Below are positions 4,791-5,822 of a stretch of 5,822 bases of DNA, piece by piece. A program made the translations under genes and the position numbers. The stretch is taken from the NCBI GenBank assembly GCA_964639255.1, contig CAZXDP010000090.1, positions 1 through 5,822 of the forward strand, given 5' to 3'. The DNA comes from NZQO01 sp964639255. GTDB taxonomy: Bacteria; Bacteroidota; Bacteroidia; Flavobacteriales; Flavobacteriaceae. The notes beneath the pieces are model-generated. The model saw nothing but the letters and a program-made list of their open reading frames with translations. It was not told the origin of the DNA and made no database searches. Each line of letters begins with the position of its first letter. Position 1 is the stretch's first letter.

Positions 4791-5822
4791 TGTCACGCAA
4801 TTTTAATTGAAGGCTTACTGTACCTTGCCATTCGTTCTCATCGATGCTATACGCCGCCTTAAATGGTTGCCCGCCACACGCCACCGCCTCCTTTTCTGCC
4901 ATCCCAAATCCGATGCCTACAAATGTGGGGCCCCGATGGCCTTGCTGGGCTACAATACGCAGATGGCGCTTATCTTCGCCCACACATTTACCCCATCCCG
5001 TATCGCGCAAACTTCGGGTCATAAATACAGGCGTCATATTGCCTGGGCCGAATGGTGCGAACTGTTTTAAGATGCGGTAAAATTTTGGGGTGATCTCTGT
5101 AAAATCGATTTCGGCATCGATTTTCAGCTGTGGCTGCAATAATTTTGGATCGATCGTCTCGGTTACTACTTTTTCAAATTCGGCCTTAAAGGCCTCAAAA
5201 TGTTCTTCGAGCAAGGTGAGGCCTGCCGCATATTTATGTCCGCCGAACTGCTCAATATATTCGGCACATCCTTCCAGCGCATTGTACACATCGAAGCCGG
5301 CCACCGAACGGGCCGAGGCCGCGAGCTTCGTTCCGCTTTTCGTAAACACCAAGGTGGGTCTATAATAGGTTTCGGTTAGGCGAGAGGCCACAATGCCAAT
5401 TACTCCCTTATGCCAGTGATCGCTATATACTACCGTTGTTTTTCGGTCTTCCTCCTTCCGGTCAATGATTTGTTGAAGCGCCTCTTCGGTAATGGTTTTA
5501 TCTGCTTCCCTCCTATCAGTATTAAACTGTTCAATTTCAGAAGCATATTCAGCAGCACGATTTATATCAGTTTCTGTTAATAAGGTAACCGCATGGTTGC
5601 CGTGCTTCATTCGTCCAGCGGCATTGATGCGGGGTGCGATAATGAACACCACATCGGTTATGGTTAGAGTAGTCTTTTTGACCTGTTTTAAAATGGCTTT
5701 GAAGCCGGTGCGGGGTTGGGAGTTGATTACCTTAAGACCATAATAGGCCAAGATGCGATTTTCGCCAGTAATGGGAACGATATCGGCACCAATGGCGGTG
5801 GCTACCAAATCTAGATACCCCA
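4780..5822 (-). CDS. recJ: Single-stranded-DNA-specific exonuclease RecJ, C-terminal part (runs off the right edge)
   Basis: RecJ degrades single-stranded DNA 5' to 3' in recombination, mismatch and base-excision repair. About 347 codons are visible of a protein that is usually 560-580 residues; the missing N-terminal part with the DHH metal-binding motifs lies beyond the window. The fragment begins GYLDLVATAIGADIVPITGEN, the end of the DHH domain, followed by APRINAAGRM. The DHHA1 domain has the WHKGVIGIVASRL strand and helix, ASARSV, and the diagnostic GGHKYAAG motif encoded at 5221-5244. The OB-fold DNA-binding region follows (LKIDAEIDF, then FAPFGPGNMTPVF), and the protein ends LQLKLRDIKE. 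A TTG at 5806-5808 is not a start: the conserved frame GYLDL continues through it to the edge. No frameshift is visible. The stop lies inside the end of lpxH, with an 11-bp tail-to-tail overlap. Confidence 0.95.
   Translation of the reverse strand, partial: GYLDLVATAIGADIVPITGENRILAYYGLKVINSQPRTGFKAILKQVKKTTLTITDVVFIIAPRINAAGRMKHGNHAVTLLTETDINRAAEYASEIEQFNTDRREADKTITEEALQQIIDRKEEDRKTTVVYSDHWHKGVIGIVASRLTETYYRPTLVFTKSGTKLAASARSVAGFDVYNALEGCAEYIEQFGGHKYAAGLTLLEEHFEAFKAEFEKVVTETIDPKLLQPQLKIDAEIDFTEITPKFYRILKQFAPFGPGNMTPVFMTRSLRDTGWGKCVGEDKRHLRIVAQQGHRGPTFVGIGFGMAEKEAVACGGQPFKAAYSIDENEWQGTVSLQLKLRDIKE
5101..5124. repeat. 9-bp perfect inverted repeat inside recJ
   Basis: AAAATCGAT (5101-5109) and ATCGATTTT (5116-5124) flank a 6-base centre. 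On the recJ strand it encodes KIDAEIDF at the start of the OB-fold region, so the repeated Ile-Asp codons (ATC GAT used twice) account for its core. The sense RNA would be a 9-bp stem ending in UUUU, but with mostly A-U pairs. Confidence 0.5.

Noticed and set aside
5806..5808. TTG as a start codon for the RecJ-like frame
   Set aside because: The conserved RecJ residues GYLD precede it in frame up to the window edge; it is an internal Leu codon.

Overview
The window looks like ordinary chromosomal DNA from a member of Bacteroidota, most likely a Flavobacteriaceae relative. Three things point there. The short intergenic gaps carry TAnnTTTG elements, the -7 consensus of the Bacteroidota primary sigma factor. 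Start codons lack purine-rich Shine-Dalgarno sequences. The protein sequences resemble flavobacterial versions: a tandem-domain universal stress protein, a 252-residue LpxH with SSDNHLG, and a RecJ with GADIVPITGENR. The assignment rests on recognition of these patterns; no database search was run.

Layout, left to right: (1) a two-domain universal stress protein on the minus strand (33-827); (2) divergently, a GNAT acetyltransferase (874-1374) and a DinF-type MATE transporter (1460-2794) on the plus strand; (3) a HIF-prolyl-hydroxylase-like 2-oxoglutarate/Fe(II) oxygenase on the minus strand (2796-3434), whose stop lies one base from the MATE stop; (4) divergently from the oxygenase, QueD (3546-3998) and LpxH (4032-4790) on the plus strand; (5) the C-terminal part of RecJ on the minus strand (4780 to the right edge), overlapping the lpxH 3' end by 11 bp. 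Coding density is very high. No stretch over 300 bp lacks a gene; the longest gap is the 111 bp between the oxygenase and queD. I found no RNA gene, insertion sequence, CRISPR array or attachment site.

The genes do not form one pathway. QueD makes the queuosine precursor 6-carboxy-tetrahydropterin, LpxH makes lipid X for lipid A, and RecJ degrades single-stranded DNA in repair: these are housekeeping functions. The stress protein, acetyltransferase and transporter are likely stress or accessory functions with unknown ligands.

I do not see a convincing undescribed multi-gene system. The items most worth a second look are the oxygenase, which keeps nearly every active-site landmark of animal HIF prolyl hydroxylases; the nearly leaderless MATE promoter; the two tail-to-tail gene junctions with no intergenic terminator; and several perfect inverted repeats, one with 9-bp arms inside recJ.
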